A DNA stretch of 64,000 bases from Grammothele lineata (taxonomy: Eukaryota; Basidiomycota; Agaricomycetes; Polyporales; Polyporaceae), in assembly GCA_002150815.3 (NCBI GenBank), contig NDFF03000381.1:62001-126000 (forward strand), given 5' to 3'. Below are positions 23,826 through 36,885 of this stretch, in pieces (the first letter of the stretch is position 1; the number at the start of each line of letters is the position of its first letter). The translations under genes and the position numbers were made by a program. Below the pieces are notes generated by a model. It worked only from the letters and a program-made list of their open reading frames with translations, searched no databases and was not told the DNA's origin.

Positions 23826-24257
23826 GTTGAGGGCTACGCCGCTGCGCCGAGGCCAGGCGAGAGGTTAAACCGAGGCAATGCCGAGGGCGACAGAAACGGA
23901 CGCTGTCCGGAACGCGAGCTCGAGGGCGACCTAGGGGGACGCGAGAGAGCAGAGGTCGTGAAGGAGGGCGTAAGAGGAGGGGTTGGCCGTGGGCGACGAG
24001 GGGAGGGCGTGTCGGGGCGGGGCCCCCGGTCTATACTTATGATGGCGCACGGGAAGCCCCTGGCGGGAAAGGGTTGGGAAAGGGAGACTGCGCGGCGCCC
24101 ACGCCTGCTCCCGCCCCCGCCCTACCCCGCCGTCCAATCGGGCGACCGCCTCCCCGCCACAGGCGCCGAATGATAACGCGCGGGTGCTCGTCCCGCGATT
24201 GTCTCCTTCGATCTCCATCTCCGAGGCCAGGCTGCCCGGATCCTGCGTCTTCCGGCC
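23826..24257. promoter_or_regulatory. Divergent promoter region of the DUF6534 gene and CDC123
   Basis: GC-rich 432-base interval between two start codons facing away from each other. No clear TATA box on either side. Confidence 0.4.
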
Positions 24258-25849
24258 ATGCCTGCTCCTGTTGCCTCACCGCCGCTCATTCCTCTCTACT
24301 CGCACGACGCCCTTCTTGCCTTTCAGTTCTCCTCCTGGTACCCCTCTTTTGCCCCCTTGTCCATCAAGTCCACCGTCATCCGCCCGCTCTCCCAGGCGTT
24401 CCGCGACTACCTCGATTCTGACGGCGTCTTCGTCCCCGACGGCGCAGAAGACATGTCAGTCCGTCGCCTACGCCCTCGCCTCCGCGAATGTTCATCTATT
24501 TCAGTCCAGCAGAAAGCCATCTATCCGATAACGGGTCTGACGATGAAGACGAAGACGAGCGCCCGAGCTTCGCCTTCCCTGAGCTAGATGCACAGATCAG
24601 GGCCGCCGTCGCAGAATACGGTGCTGTCTTCCCAAAGCTCAACTTTTCTTCTCCAAGGGTGCGTCACATGCCCGCCTTTCGTTATTCGTTCTCAGAGGCC
24701 TCTGCGCTTCAATTGAACCTGGTATAGCATCCGTGCCCGGTTCGCAGTACTCAGTCTGCGCGTCCGCGTGTGTTTAGCGGTTTCCATGGTCTGTGGAGTG
24801 GTTTTCCCCTCAGCCGAGCACGCCCAGGCACTCTCCAGACGCTAGCGTCGCCACAGGTCGCCACCTGTTTCCGCTCCCTCTTCGGCACCGACCCGGAGGA
24901 GACTGTCCCGTGCCTCACCGCCGCGGAGGCCGTAACTAGCCTCAGCCGCCGGTTGACCCGCCTGCTACTCGACGCTTTTCTCTGCGGTTCGTGCTAACCT
25001 ACATATCGGTTCCCACAGGACGCCGCATGGATGCTCCCCGCCTCGTCGCCCCTCAAGTGCGTCTCGCCCGCAGACGTCTACCTCCTGCTCAAGTCCTCCG
25101 ACTTTGTCCAGCACGACCTCGACCCTGAGCTCGTCTTTGACGGCTGCGAGCCGACGTCATCGTCATCCGCAGGCGACCCCCCGCCGACGTACGAGCTAGA
25201 ACTCGTCCTCCGGAAATGGTATCCCGTAGACCGCGCCCGCGAGCTCCGCTGTTTCGTCCGCCAGGAGGTCCTCGTCGGTGCGTTCCTTCCTACTCCCGCA
25301 AAAATGACGGCGTAGCCAACAGATCCCGCCGCGTACGGCATCCCGCCGCGTTTCGTCACGACAGGCATCTCGCAGCGCGACCCGAACTACTACGAGTTCT
25401 GGAACGAGCCCGCGACCCAACGAAAGGTCCTCTCCTCCGTGACGTCCTTCTGGGAATCGCACATCAAGGGCAAGTGGGCGCGCACGCAAGGCGACTACGT
25501 CTTCGACCTCCTCCTCACGCGCGACCTCGCCCGCGCGCACGTCGTCGACTTCAATCCCTACGCCCCGCGCACGGATCCCCTCCTGTTCTCGTACGAGGAG
25601 CTGCACGGGCTGCTCCTCGCGCGCCCGGGCCGGCCGGTGTTGCGCGTGATCGACTCGGCGGCGCACCCGGCGGCGACGCGCAACGCGCCGGCGCACCAGC
25701 ATAATATGGTGCCGATCGAGGCGCTGGCGATGAGTGCGGGGAGGGATGTGGCGAGTTTTGCGGATGCGTGGCAGGAGGAGGTGCGGAAGAGTATGGCGGA
25801 CCGGGGTGGTGAGAGCGATGAAGATGATGACGCTCCTCGCCAGACGTGA
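24258..25849 (+). CDS. CDC123: Cell division cycle protein 123 (eIF2 assembly factor)
   Basis: ATP-grasp-like D123 family chaperone that helps assemble the eIF2 complex in the cytosol. Exons: 24258-24454, 24505-24658, 25019-25277 and 25365-25849, giving 364 residues. Landmarks: FSSWYPSFAPLSIKSTVI, an acidic loop SDDEDEDERPSFAFPEL, FPKLNFSSPRDAAWM, ELVLRKWYPVDRARELRCFV, ISQRDPNYYEFW and the metal/ATP-site stretch YVFDLLLTRDLARAHVVDFN. The C-terminus is acidic. The third intron boundary is unusually distant (360 bases), yet the SSPR-DAAW junction is exactly the family pattern. It converges with the secreted nuclease, 148 bases downstream. Confidence 0.93.
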
Positions 25850-25997
25850 TCGTGAAAACTCGTTAGTTAACGAGGTGTTTGTCGTAAAGGTAGGCGCCAT
25901 GTATCAATACATCCCACTTGTATCGAGTACAGTCATATATCATGCTAGTCCTTCCGTGTGGTCACCTCCAAAGCCGTAATAACACCCCTGGCACCCA

Positions 25998-28314
25998 TCA
26001 ACATACCTTTACCTGCGCCACGCTCGGATCATGATCACTCGCCCTCGCACTCTCGCTCGCCGCCCAGCTATTCACATGCACATGTTCAACACGCACCCCT
26101 CCCCTCTCAATGACCGCAGACGAGGCGAAGACGTGGTCCAGCTGCTGCGAGTTCTGGTCGAAGAGGTACGTGTAGCGCTCGACGGCGGGCACGTCCGCCG
26201 CGGCGTCGAGCTCCGTCAGGAGCCCCGCGAGCGGGGCGAAGACGCTCCGGGTCTGGGCGTACTCGTTGCAGTCCCCTGCGAGGAGGACGGTCGCGGAGGG
26301 GTCGAGCGCGAGGAGTGCGGAGACGAAGTCCTGATGGGGCAAAGAGATATTTTAACATTGCCCGCACGAGAAAGCCACGAGCAGACACTTACAGCGACGA
26401 CCTGCACCTGGCTCGCGCGCTGGTCCACGCCGCCGTTGACGGGCGGGCGGGCGTTGCCCTGCGTGCTCGAGCTGCCGCCCTTGGACGTGAAGTGGACGTT
26501 GATCGTGAAGAAGCGCGCCCCCGAGGGCGTCTCCCACGCGGCGACGAGCGGCTTACGGCTGTCCTCCCAGGCCGCGTTCGACGGGTCGATCCGGCCGGGG
26601 TTGAACCTGGAGCCAGGGGGGCGGGGGGGAGGAGAAATGGGATGTCAGCTGTGGAAACAGGAGGAGAGGGGAGGAAAGGGGTGACAAACGTGAGGGTGAG
26701 CTGTCCGTCAGTGCCGATCACAGGCTCGGTCGCGTTCAGTGCGCCGCCTGCGGGAGAGCCGGAGACGAGGCTGAACTTGGTGCTGTTGTAACTGGTGCCG
26801 TGCGGATGGCGAGATTAGCCACTATGAAGACCAATGAAAGAAACACTGGCTCACAGATAAGCAACCCGAATGTTCCCTCCAGGTTCGCCACCGTCCATAT
26901 CGTCTTCGGGGGCGATTTCCAGGAAGCTGTACGGAGTAGTCATGTTCCCCGCAGAGGCGATCTTCGTTACGAGGTTCGTCAGCGTCAGGTTGCCCAGTAC
27001 GGTGCCGTCGTCGGTGTCGCCGGAGTTGTCTTGGATCTCCTGTATAAACATAATGTCGGGCGCGTTCAGGTAGTTCGCGATGTGGTTCGCCACAGCGGTC
27101 ATGTGCGACGATGTGGGCTCCATGTTCTCGACCTATCGCAAGAGTGAGCCTCATGTTCGAAGGCTTAGATGGTCTGCATACGTTGTAGTCGCCCATGGTT
27201 AGGGTGCATTCGTCGCTGCTAGTCGTTATGTTCGAGACCGGGATGACAGAGCTCGGCGTGACCGTGACGACCGGGGCTGTCGTCGGGACGAGGTAAAAGA
27301 AGCCAAATCTATCGAGATCGGTTAGCTTTGAAATTGTCTGATGTTGAGTGCAGAACAGGCTAGCTCACTCGTATACAATGACACCAGAAATGTCGGCGAA
27401 TTGCATGCCTAACGCAGGTTTCGGGAGCTTCGTGCCGTCCAGTGGGTCTGTAAGGATAACCGTCTCGGGGTTGGCATCCGGAATGTCGTCATCGCCTACG
27501 AATAAGCCTTGGTGAGGCAGCGTTCCGTGCAGGAGCTCCAAATAGGCCCTTACCAATGGTGATAGTCAAACCGCCCCGACTGTTCCCTCCAGTCGCATCC
27601 CAGTCACCGCGAATCCAGAACTCATCGAAACTGTTCTGGAACCCGATGGCGATCGGGCTCCTGACCGTCACGAGCTGGCCCTCCAAGCTGGCCCAGAAGT
27701 CCATGCCATACGTGTCAGGTTGGAGGGTCGCGTTCACGGCGGAGACCAAGCTCTGGTTCCCCGGAACAGACAACCACCCATCAGAGCCGGCGTCGAGAGC
27801 AGACAGCGCCTGCGTTGGAGGACTACGGTCGACCCCGAGCACGAGAGGTGTGACGGTGTTGTTCGAAGAGAGAACTGTGATGCTGCTGGGGGAGCTTAGC
27901 TCGGTGGAATAGAGGTAGTTGCTCGCGCTCGAGCTTGTCGAACGGAAGTCGGAGACAGTGCCAGATAGCGAGATCAGGTCTCCCACTTCGACAGAGCCCA
28001 GGATAGAGGTAGACGTCGAGAAGACGAGCAGTCCGTTGGAAACGCGGACGTCGTCGACGGGATCGCCTCGAATCCAGAAGCCGCTATCGGACTAAAAACA
28101 GCAGGCGCAAAGTCAGATGCGTTTCGATGATGAAGAGAATGGTCAGCTCGAAGCTTACCTTGGCAGTCACGATCCCCGTCAGATTCTGCACTTTCTGTCC
28201 CTTGAGGGGAGACAAGTACGCAGGACCTTGGATATCAGTAACGGAAACAGCACTAACGAGCTGCTGCAACGCCGCTACGGCCAATCCAGCGAGCTTGAGG
28301 GTCTTGAAAACCAT
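25998..28314 (-). CDS. Secreted endonuclease/exonuclease/phosphatase-fold nuclease (ExeM/NucH-like)
   Basis: Predicted extracellular nuclease. A signal peptide occupies about residues 1-22 (MVFKTLKLAGLAVAALQQLV). An OB-like N-terminal part resembles that of bacterial ExeM/NucH enzymes (GIVTAK, SGFWIRG, GDLISLSGTVSDF), with a second similar unit around NSFDEFWIRGDWD. The catalytic EEP domain follows: MGDYNVENMEP spliced across an intron, the glutamate in FIQEIQDNSGDTDDG, NIRVAYL, INVHFTSKGG, the Asp/Asn pair in LLAGDCNEY, LDHVFAS and the terminal SDHDP. All expected metal and catalytic residues are present. GDCN replaces the commoner GDFN. Several asparagine-linked glycosylation sequons occur. 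Multi-exon; internal edges are approximate. Probably used to scavenge phosphate or nucleotides from external DNA, which is inference. Confidence 0.85.
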
Positions 28315-29205
28315 AGCTAGCCTACCCGTCGTGTCCTCACTTGCAAGCGCGGATCCCAGCGGAGGAAGTCGTCGAACAGCGACTCTGCAGGAGATGTACG
28401 TCTTTCACCTTGTGCTTTTGAAGACATCGCTGAGACGGCATGGAAGGTAGGCACATGGGTCAACTATTTGAGTGAACTTCGTGATGAGAGGAACGTGCGA
28501 GTGTCGATAGCTGGCACATCCACATGGGCTGCTCAGCGCGCGTGGCATGCCGCAGCAACATCCGTCGGGCGTTGGCACGCGCCGGCTACAGGGCGCCAAG
28601 CGGGCTTGTGTGCGGCATGCTCAAGTGAATGTCGCGAAGGCGATAAGTATGCCGGCCAAGGCATGTTCATCCGCCGTAGATAACACGTCTCATGGGAGAG
28701 AAGTGCATAGAAGGCTGATAGAGGCGCGCGCGTTCTGAGAACGCGAAGGCCATATATATAGCGCCCAAGTGACGCTCGCACCCCTGGCACGATAGCCCTC
28801 CAAAGGCCCGGAAGAGCCTACAGCTGTCCCACGGAGCCAGTCCGGTACAACAAGTACAGGGAACACATATATTGTGGACACTTTCTCAGCAATTCAAGAC
28901 ATCTCGAGGTCTGTGACCTGATCAACCCGGGTCACTATCGTACAAGTGGAAGACTGGGGAGTCATGAGCAACAAAGGTGAACAGCTTCGGTTGACACAAC
29001 ACCCACTCGGAAGTAGCCACCACACAAGTGAGAGAAAACATAGGGACACATCTCGGAACCGGGGCTGACAACATCATACTGCCCCACAAAACCTTTCAGC
29101 CATACGGTTTCGCGCATACGCGCGTCTATGATCATTTCGTTCTTGACCAGCGACCAAACCGTGCTCGGGAACAAGTCCCAAACTCAGCAGAGTCTCACGA
29201 TAAAT
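28315..29205. other. Intergenic region between the nuclease and the P1B ATPase
   Basis: Holds the promoter of the nuclease on the right of its start. CATATATATAG lies near 28750. No gene recognised. Confidence 0.45.
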
Positions 29206-32200
29206 TCATGCCACGTTCGAGGGGCGGAACCACTTGAGCTGGAGCGCGACGACGACGACGGGCAACACGCTCACGAGTTCACCGAGACCGGCGTACGCGG
29301 GAGGGATGCGCGCGTCGACGAACGCGCCGGCGGCGAAGAGGATCGCGACGAGATTGTATACGCCCGCCCACGCGAAGTTGGTCCAGATCCGGCGGGCGAC
29401 CGCGTCCGACAGCTCGAGCAGCGTCAGCACCCCGCCGAGGTCCGCGCGCGTCAGCACCACGTCCGCCGCGGACGCAGCGGCGACGCCCGAGCCCGCGCCC
29501 TCGGCCGTGTCGAGATGCACGCCGATGGCGGCCTGCGCGAGAGCCGCGGCGTCGTTGGTCCCATCGCCGCAGAAGAGCACGGTGTCGCCGCCCTCCGTGA
29601 GCTGATTGATGTATGCTTGTTTGTCTGCGGGGAGGCAACCAGAGAGGGCCCGCTCGGGAGGTATACCGAGGCATTGTGCAGTTGCGTTAACTGATGCGGC
29701 ATGGTCGCCGCTCAAGATGGAAACCTTGATGCTACGTTTCTCCAATTCCCGTACCACCGCAAGAGCCTCCGGACGAATTGTGTCCGACAAGCCGAAAGCC
29801 GCAACAACTCGGTCGCCGTGTACGACGCAAAAAGTGGTGAGGCCCTGGGCGATGAACGGTAGCAATGTGGGGTGTGCCTCGAGCCCAAGCCAGGTCGCGC
29901 TGCCGCCGCGAAGTTGTTTCCCAAGTAGCGTGGCTTGAATACCTTTGCCGATGACCATCTCTACGTTCTCCACTATCGGCTTGCCAGATGCTTCGGGAGT
30001 AATACTGTTCGCGACGGCGAGTGCGACGGGGTGGCGACTGGTGGCGACAAGCTGGTCGACGACAGAGAGCACATCGAAGCCCACGTTCTCCTCTACAAAC
30101 CGCTCGAGGACCGACAGCCTGCCTTGCGTCACCGTACCGGTCTTGTCAAGGACGACGTGCGTAACCTTACGCGCTTGCTCGATGGTCGTAGCTGCTTTGA
30201 AGATGAGGCCCAACTTCGCGCCGACACCGCCTGCAATGAGGATGACCATCGGGACTGCGAGGCCGATTGCGCACGGGCACGAAATGGCGATGACCGAGAT
30301 GGCGTACGTGAGCGCCGCGATGACAGCTTCACCGTGCGCTTGGTGGCGGACGGAAATGCCGACAGCGAGCTGGATGACGAAGGTAATCGTGGTGATGACT
30401 AGGACCACAGGCACGAACCATCCGCAGACCAGATCCACGGTCTCCTGTACGCGGGCACGAGACAGGCGGGCAGCGTCGACCATGCGCGCGATGTCGTTGA
30501 TCGTGTTGTCCCCGGGAAGACGCGTGACCTTGACGAGAAGTGTACTCGGCCCATTGAGCGTGCCCGCGATGACCGCGTCCCCAACACCCTTCTCCACTGG
30601 ACGAGACTCGCCCGTCATCATCGATTCGTCCACAGTGCTCGACCCAGATACGACTTCTCCGTCGGTGATGATAGCTGTGTCGGGCAGCACCTTGAAAACG
30701 TCGTCGTAATGCACCAGGCGGACATCAAGCACCTTTTCGCCATCCGGAAGAACGACGAGCGCCGTGCGTTCCTGCAGGGACCGGATGGAAATGGCCTCGA
30801 TTGCCCGCTGTCGGGCAACAGCACTGACGGTTTGTCCAACCATGATCAGCGTGACAAGCAAGGTGCTCGTCTCGAAGAATTGTCCCGTAGACAAGGGACG
30901 GCCCGCCTCCTCGAACCCAAAGGCGACCACCGAGTAAACATACGCCGCGGTGGTGCTAAGAACGATCAAGAGCTCTGTCTCTATGACTCGCGAGAAAAAC
31001 AAACTCTTGAAGGCGCTGATGTAGAATGGACCTGTGATGACCGTCTGAACGATAGTGGCGAGGACGAGGGACGCGATACCATAGGCCTGAGGGTGAGGTG
31101 GGAGCGGCGCCCACGTCATGACGAGTACCGGGATTGTGAGGCAAATGGACAGCACCATCCGGATGACGAGGGATCGAATATGCTTCAGTCCGGCCATGAT
31201 AGCAGGGTCCGGCGGCTCGGGGGCAAGTGTAAGATTGAAGGCCTCGTAGAATGCCAGTATTTTACGTGCGCTCACGACGCGGGGATCGTAGGAGATGGTA
31301 CACGTATTCTTATCGGCATACTCCACGGCGTCCACCCCGGCAGGCTTTGGCGACGAAATGAAACCGTCCCGGAAAGCGTCCTGAACGATGACCGGAAAGT
31401 TGCGAGTCGTACCGGAGTCGATAACTTGGGCAGTAAAGCCAGAGCGCTTCTCGATAATCTCGATGAGAGTGGCCATGTCCGTAGACCCGTCGTCGAAATC
31501 GAACTCGGCGCGGCACAGGACCAGGCTCGTCTTGATGTTGGTAATCGCAGGGATGTTTCGAAGGGTATTCTTCAGCTTAGTTTCGCAACCGGTGCAGGTC
31601 ATGCCCTTGATGGCTAGCACGGCGTGTTCTTTCCCGGAAGGAGTAACATTCCCGACCATGTCAACGGCGACGTGGTCGCGTTTCTCTTCAGCAGGAGATG
31701 GACTCGAGGGACCTCCGCCACAGCAAGAATCATCGCAGCAACTGTCACCGCCGCAGGAGTCGGTGGAAGGCCTGGGCGCCGGCTTTGAAGGACCTCCACC
31801 ACAGCATGGATCGCCACAGCAGCTATCGTCGTCGCAGGAGTCGATAGAGGTTCTCGTGTCCCTCTTCTTCGACGTAATACTCGGGGACTTCACATGGCCT
31901 TTGTACGACAGGCTCCGCACACTCGGAGCGGATCCGCAACAGCCGTCTTTGCATGACTTGGTTGAAGCCGGGCGCCCGCTCTCCTGAGACGAACGAGTCG
32001 CGACAACGCGGCGGGAACTACGCTTGCTTGTGATGGACCACGCGCCGGCCTTCCCGTTACGACGAGTAGTGCAGCAGGACTTGAGCCCGCGGGCTAAAAG
32101 CGCCTTGCAGACGCAGCCGAAGGCAGCGAGCGTGTCGTCGTAGCGGGTACGAGCTTTGTTCTGCTGGCTGCCGCGAGCTTCCTTCGTTTCTTCGGCCGAC

Positions 32201-33033
32201 GGGACTGTACACGTTGCGGTGGCCGGTTTGCCGACGACAGAAGCACAACAGCCGCCCACTGCCGGGGAGGGAGCAGACTTTTTGTCCTGGGTCCCGCCAC
32301 AACCGTCAGAATCGGTCTTCTCGTCGCCACAGCACGAACAATCTTGTATCACGTATGAATGAGTGCCAGAACGAACAATGACCGAGTAGGCACATACCGT
32401 CGTCGCTTTTGCCCCCAGTCACTTGAGTGGTCGTCCCCACGGTAGCAACCACAGGACCTCCCGAGTTGGCCTGATCCTCGGCACGAAGGACTCGGGCGAG
32501 CTCGTCAAGGCAAGCGTCTGAAGTGGACGTAGAAATCAGTATAACCGGATGAGAACGTACTGAGAAGACTCCGCCCGAAGCCCATTGGATGAAAAAGCTT
32601 CATGCTAGGTTTCATTGTCCCATCAAGAATTTGTCAAACGACAAACGATGCGGACAACACAAAAACCCATACGGCGAAAAGATAGGAGGGCGGTGGTTAG
32701 CTCCTGGGGCTAGTACGCACAACTAGACACTGGCGCCGTAGATTATCGATTATCTCTCGAGCATCTACCATCGCTGTTCCGCGCAGCGCGCTATCGACAC
32801 CTCGCCGTATCATTCGTCAAATTCCAGCGTTCGAGAGAGATGCAACCAGATGTAGATGTTGTGCGGGACCAGACGATCAACTCACCGTCACACTCGCAAA
32901 CTGAGCCTCCATGGCAGCAGGAGGTGTTGGGAAGATCGACGGTTTCAACCTTGTTCTCCTTGCAGGAGCGACTGTCTGCATTCACGGAAGAGCGGTCGTC
33001 GCGCGCGTCGCATCCGTCGCAGCAGCCTCCCAT
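29206..33033 (-). CDS. P1B-type heavy-metal ATPase with cysteine-rich N-terminus (PCA1/CrpA-like)
   Basis: Pumps a soft metal ion, probably copper or cadmium, across a membrane at the cost of ATP. Exons in gene order: 32886-33033, 32398-32517 and 29206-32342, giving 1134 residues. The long N-terminus is packed with CC pairs and contains two near-identical modules with SCCGDPCCGGGPS and SCCDDSCCGGGPS. A single heavy-metal-associated domain follows with GMTCTGC (about residue 337). The core has the CPC transport motif in ISCPCAIGLAVP (about 778), the phosphorylation site DKTGTVTQG (about 820), a TGES-type actuator (MMTGESRPVEKG) and GDGTNDAAAL (about 1013). The C-terminal helices end LKWFRPSNVA. 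The ATG is set by MGGCCDGCD, the first residues of an in-frame upstream exon. The PCA1/CrpA class is inferred from the fungal Cys-rich layout; whether Cu or Cd is exported is not decided by the sequence. Confidence 0.92.
31700..31852 (-). repeat. Tandem Cys-rich coding repeat in the metal ATPase
   Basis: Two units of about 66-70 bases encode SCDDDSCCGDPCCGGGPS and SCGGDSCCDDSCCGGGPS, separated by a short proline-rich linker. The pattern resembles a metallothionein-like metal-binding stretch built into the pump. Confidence 0.65.
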
Positions 33034-36000
33034 CTTGACGATGAAGGACGATGGATGAGAGAGGGGTGAACAAGGAGAGTCGTGCGACTTTACAAGGCTT
33101 TGTAAGTACGAGAAATAGTCGGGTAACAGTCGGGTAAGTAAGGTCGAGAAGGGGCCGCGCACGGACCAATGGAAGAAATCGGGCCGGGATCTGACGTCTT
33201 TTGCACTCGTTAGTGCCCACTGCGACGATCTCAATAGCCACAGCTCTAATTGTAAACTCAAGAGACGAGATCGCAATTGCACCCGCCATATCGAGACGGT
33301 CTAACTGGCGATGAAAAGTGTCAGTTTCTGTGTGGCATGGCGCCGGCTCAAGTATCAGTGATGGGCGCTTGAGGCACTGTCGTCTTGTCATGAAAGATCC
33401 CATCGCATGACACGAGGCTCAGCTGCCACCACGAGGCGGACGTCCCTTGGAGCTGTACCAATCACCCTCATTCCAGGAACATGCCTCAAACATACGCCCA
33501 TAACTTGCCCATAACCGCATTCATCGTCGATTGCTCCACCCATGTGACAAGTACAACGAGGTCTATGATGAGCGCGATGCCTTACCGGTAACCGCACTTT
33601 CTCCGTCGAGGTTAAATAATAAACAACCGGCTTGGGTCGCAGACGAACCAACGCTTCGTATGTCTCTGCTTCCACCCGCAGGCAAATAACACGTTGTAAT
33701 AGTATCTATCTAACATACGTCACATGTCCGAATTGGTACGCCTCTCGTCATGGTCGAGCTGCTTTGTCGCAAGCTGATACCTTCAAGTTCCTGACCTATT
33801 CTTGCCTCACCGAAGTTGATACATATGACCGCATGCCATATCTTCCTCAGTTCTCACAGCGGACAAAAGACTCCATCCGACACTGCGTCCGATGGTCCGC
33901 TACAATGCCGTCCTAATGATTCGGGCACGTCTCCCGCTTCAGAACCGCCCGGGGCCCGAACGTTCTTCTTCAAATGATACATCGACGGCCGTCGACCTCC
34001 TTCTCCAACGTCGCGGGCGCTTTCGCTGTATGTTCATCTCCAGCCGTCTTTAGGACATACATGTGTTAGGTGGTTGCCATCGGCTATTGAATACTCAATA
34101 GGTGCCTTATCGCTCAAATCAGTACGGTCAAAGCACAGACAGACCGCAGGCAGTTGAACAGACGAGCGAAGACGAATTCGGCAGCCCCAGTGGCACCTCG
34201 GGATGAATGGATCCCAGCAGCTCGCCAGTAGAAAATAGACCGCTGCCGGCAAATCCACCTTTCGTCTCTCTAAGCACCCGGTTCAGGGCCCTTTGGATAC
34301 CTGCAGGCTCGCTGCGGAGTGCTGTGGTCGATGACTCGAGATGCTTTCTCTCAAAAACAGCCGCCATACAGGTGACGGATATTCTTGCGCACCCCACAAA
34401 CCTCACCGCATATGGTCAATTGTCACTACGAAGCCTGGTCCGGTCGAGCGGCTCTGCCGTGCCGGTGACTCCTCGCTATTGTTGATCTACGTCTGTAGCG
34501 TATTCGGCTCCTCTTAATCCTTCCTAGCTCGCATAGTCTGTGTCGTCGTACGCAAAGACTCGGACACTCGCCAATTCAACCCCCTATCCGCCAAAATATT
34601 CACAGCCACGAGTCCACATCCACATCCCAAAATGTCTGATCGATCGATCGCCGTCTACTCGCCAGTGCTTAGGCCATAATTAAGGGACGTGTCAGATCGT
34701 GGAGGTTGCCACGGCGGCCGTCTCAGGCTTACGCACTCGGACGTTTTTGAGTTCGATGTGCACGCACGCATACGTCATCGCCAACCCCAAGCCATCGCGA
34801 TTCGGGAGTCGGGTCTCCGTTATCCGCCGTGCCAGCTGTACTGGCTGGGTACGTGGCGGCGTGCATCTTACATGTACATAAACGTGGACGGCGGCACCGG
34901 CGGCGATGTCAAAAGGCTCATAACCGTGCGGCGTCGATCGACAGCGGCGCGAGCCCCAACTCGTTTTTCAGGTCCTCCGATGTCCAAAAAAGACGCACGT
35001 TTCGTCAATACTCCTCAGACTTATTGGGGATCACCAAGAAGTCGCGCTCGAAGTGGACGAACAGCCTCAAACGCAGGGACGTAAAAAGAAATGCTCAGAA
35101 CAAAGCGACATAAAGCATAAGTAAACCAAACCAAACTATATACACACATACATATCTACGCCCGGTCTCGCCGGGCCCCCCAGCCCCAAGCGATCTAGGA
35201 AGAAAGAAAATAACCATCAGCGGTACATACATAGCCTGGTCCGCCAAGAGCACGCTTGCGGCGTCTCGAAGGCTCGACGTAAGAACGACAACGCCCGGTG
35301 CCGCGCCAACAGAGTCCGATACATGTGTACACATCACACGCTCACCCCGAGCCTTGCGCGCGTGTCCGGGCGCGCGGGGGTGGGGGCGGTAGGTACCCGT
35401 ACAGGTCTGTCCGTCCGTCCGTCAGATGCGCCACGGCATGCGTGCGTGCGTGCAAGCGGCGCCGGCGCGGGGGAGTCGGCGTCGGCGGCGCATGAGTATA
35501 CTGTATGTACTATGTCATTCCACACGGTCCCGAGGTATGAGGTATGGAGGAGGCGGTACGGACGGGCGCGCGCGCGGTGAACTACGGGGGCGGCGTAATA
35601 CTGTGAGGTGAGGTACAGGTGCGCGCGGGTAACGGGGCTGTGGCGGGGTGGAAGGAGCAGGTATGGGAGCTGGTAGCTAGTCGCTAGGACTGGGGGAGGG
35701 CAGCGGACGAACGAAAGTGGGACGCCGAGCCACGCTGGACGGCGAGTTGGGTGTCCGAGGCGAACCTGGGCAGCGGGGGCTGGAGATGCGAGAAGGGGGG
35801 ACGCGAGACCGAGCGAGACGAACGAATAGGTGCAACGGGACTGGAGGCTGGGATATTTTGGAACAGGAGGAAGGAGCCACAATACAGAGCGACGTGGGAG
35901 AGGAGCGGTAGGAGGGACGTGACGGCGTGAGGTGAGGAGGGGGGCGACGACAAGGGCGACGACAGGGAAGGGGACCGTACGGCTGGAGATTGGGGAGCGA

Positions 36001-36885
36001 GAGGACAAGCGGGGAAGCCGGGCGCCGAGCCCAGCGAGAACGTCGGGGGTACTCCGGACGTCTTTCCCCTTCCTCTTCCCTCCCTCCCTCGCCAAAGAAG
36101 GAGACGAGGAGGGGAGGGGAGAGAAGCCGAGGCAGCGGCTACAGGCGCGCGGCAGGCTGTCCGCTGCGGTCCGTCCGTCTCGGCGAGTCGGCGCGTCGGC
36201 ACGTCGCGCCCGTCCGTCGTCGTCGGGGAGGCATGGCAGGGGTGGGGGAGATACGAGCGCGTCCGGCGGTTCGTCTTTCGAGCGCGCCGCGCGCGAGCAG
36301 GCCTGAGGCGGGTGAGGCGAGGCGAGGCGAAGCGGGTGTGCGGGTGGCAGTGTCGGGTAACGAGTGGACGGACGGGCGCGGGCAGGTTGTTCCTGTGGCA
36401 AGACGGCGGGTCCCAAGAAGTGAGGTATGTGCAGAAAGGAAATGTAGGGATGAATTCGAATGGTCCATAGCACCAAAGCGGTGGGTAACCTCTTTGCGGC
36501 TATTAATAGTCCGTGGTAAAATAAAGTATAATGACCAACGGCACGGTATGCGTGGGAGGTGGGCGTGGGCGGGTGAGCATCGGCGTGTAAGGCGGAGGCT
36601 GGGAGATGAAGGGGGGAGGTGCAGGTAAAGGAAGCGGGCGAAGGAGGCGGCGTTGTATCTAGGCTGAAAGGACACAACGACCCAAGTCGAACCCTCAACA
36701 ACAGCAAAAGTATGAGCGAAAGCAAGAGCAGCAACGACAAGGACTGACGAGCGATGAGCGAGACACAACTGCGATACGAGACAGGACATGCGGGAAGCGG
36801 GCGATGGGGGAGGACTGCGGTCGTGGCCACAGTACCCCGAACCGGCTGTACATAGCGCCGGCGGCGAAGAGCCCCCACGTCAACG
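33034..36885. other. Gene-poor GC-rich interval
   Basis: About 3.9 kb with no supported gene. The left part is the ATPase promoter. From about 35300 onward the sequence is GC-rich and skewed, with purine-rich plus-strand tracts, and carries long but low-complexity open frames on both strands. Most likely the 3' region of the membrane protein gene at the right plus spacer. Confidence 0.45.
35408..35453. repeat. Short tetranucleotide repeats
   Basis: A GTCC run at about 35408-35423 and a GTGC run at about 35441-35453 lie close together in the GC-rich spacer. Both are short microsatellites. Confidence 0.7.

Noticed and set aside
25196..25900. 234-codon minus-strand frame
   Set aside because: Antisense shadow of the last CDC123 exons, arginine-rich, no domain.
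35334..36878. 514-codon minus-strand open frame
   Set aside because: Low-complexity Pro/Ser/Arg composition, no domain, GC-rich sequence with equally open frames on the other strand, and position directly downstream of the membrane protein stop.
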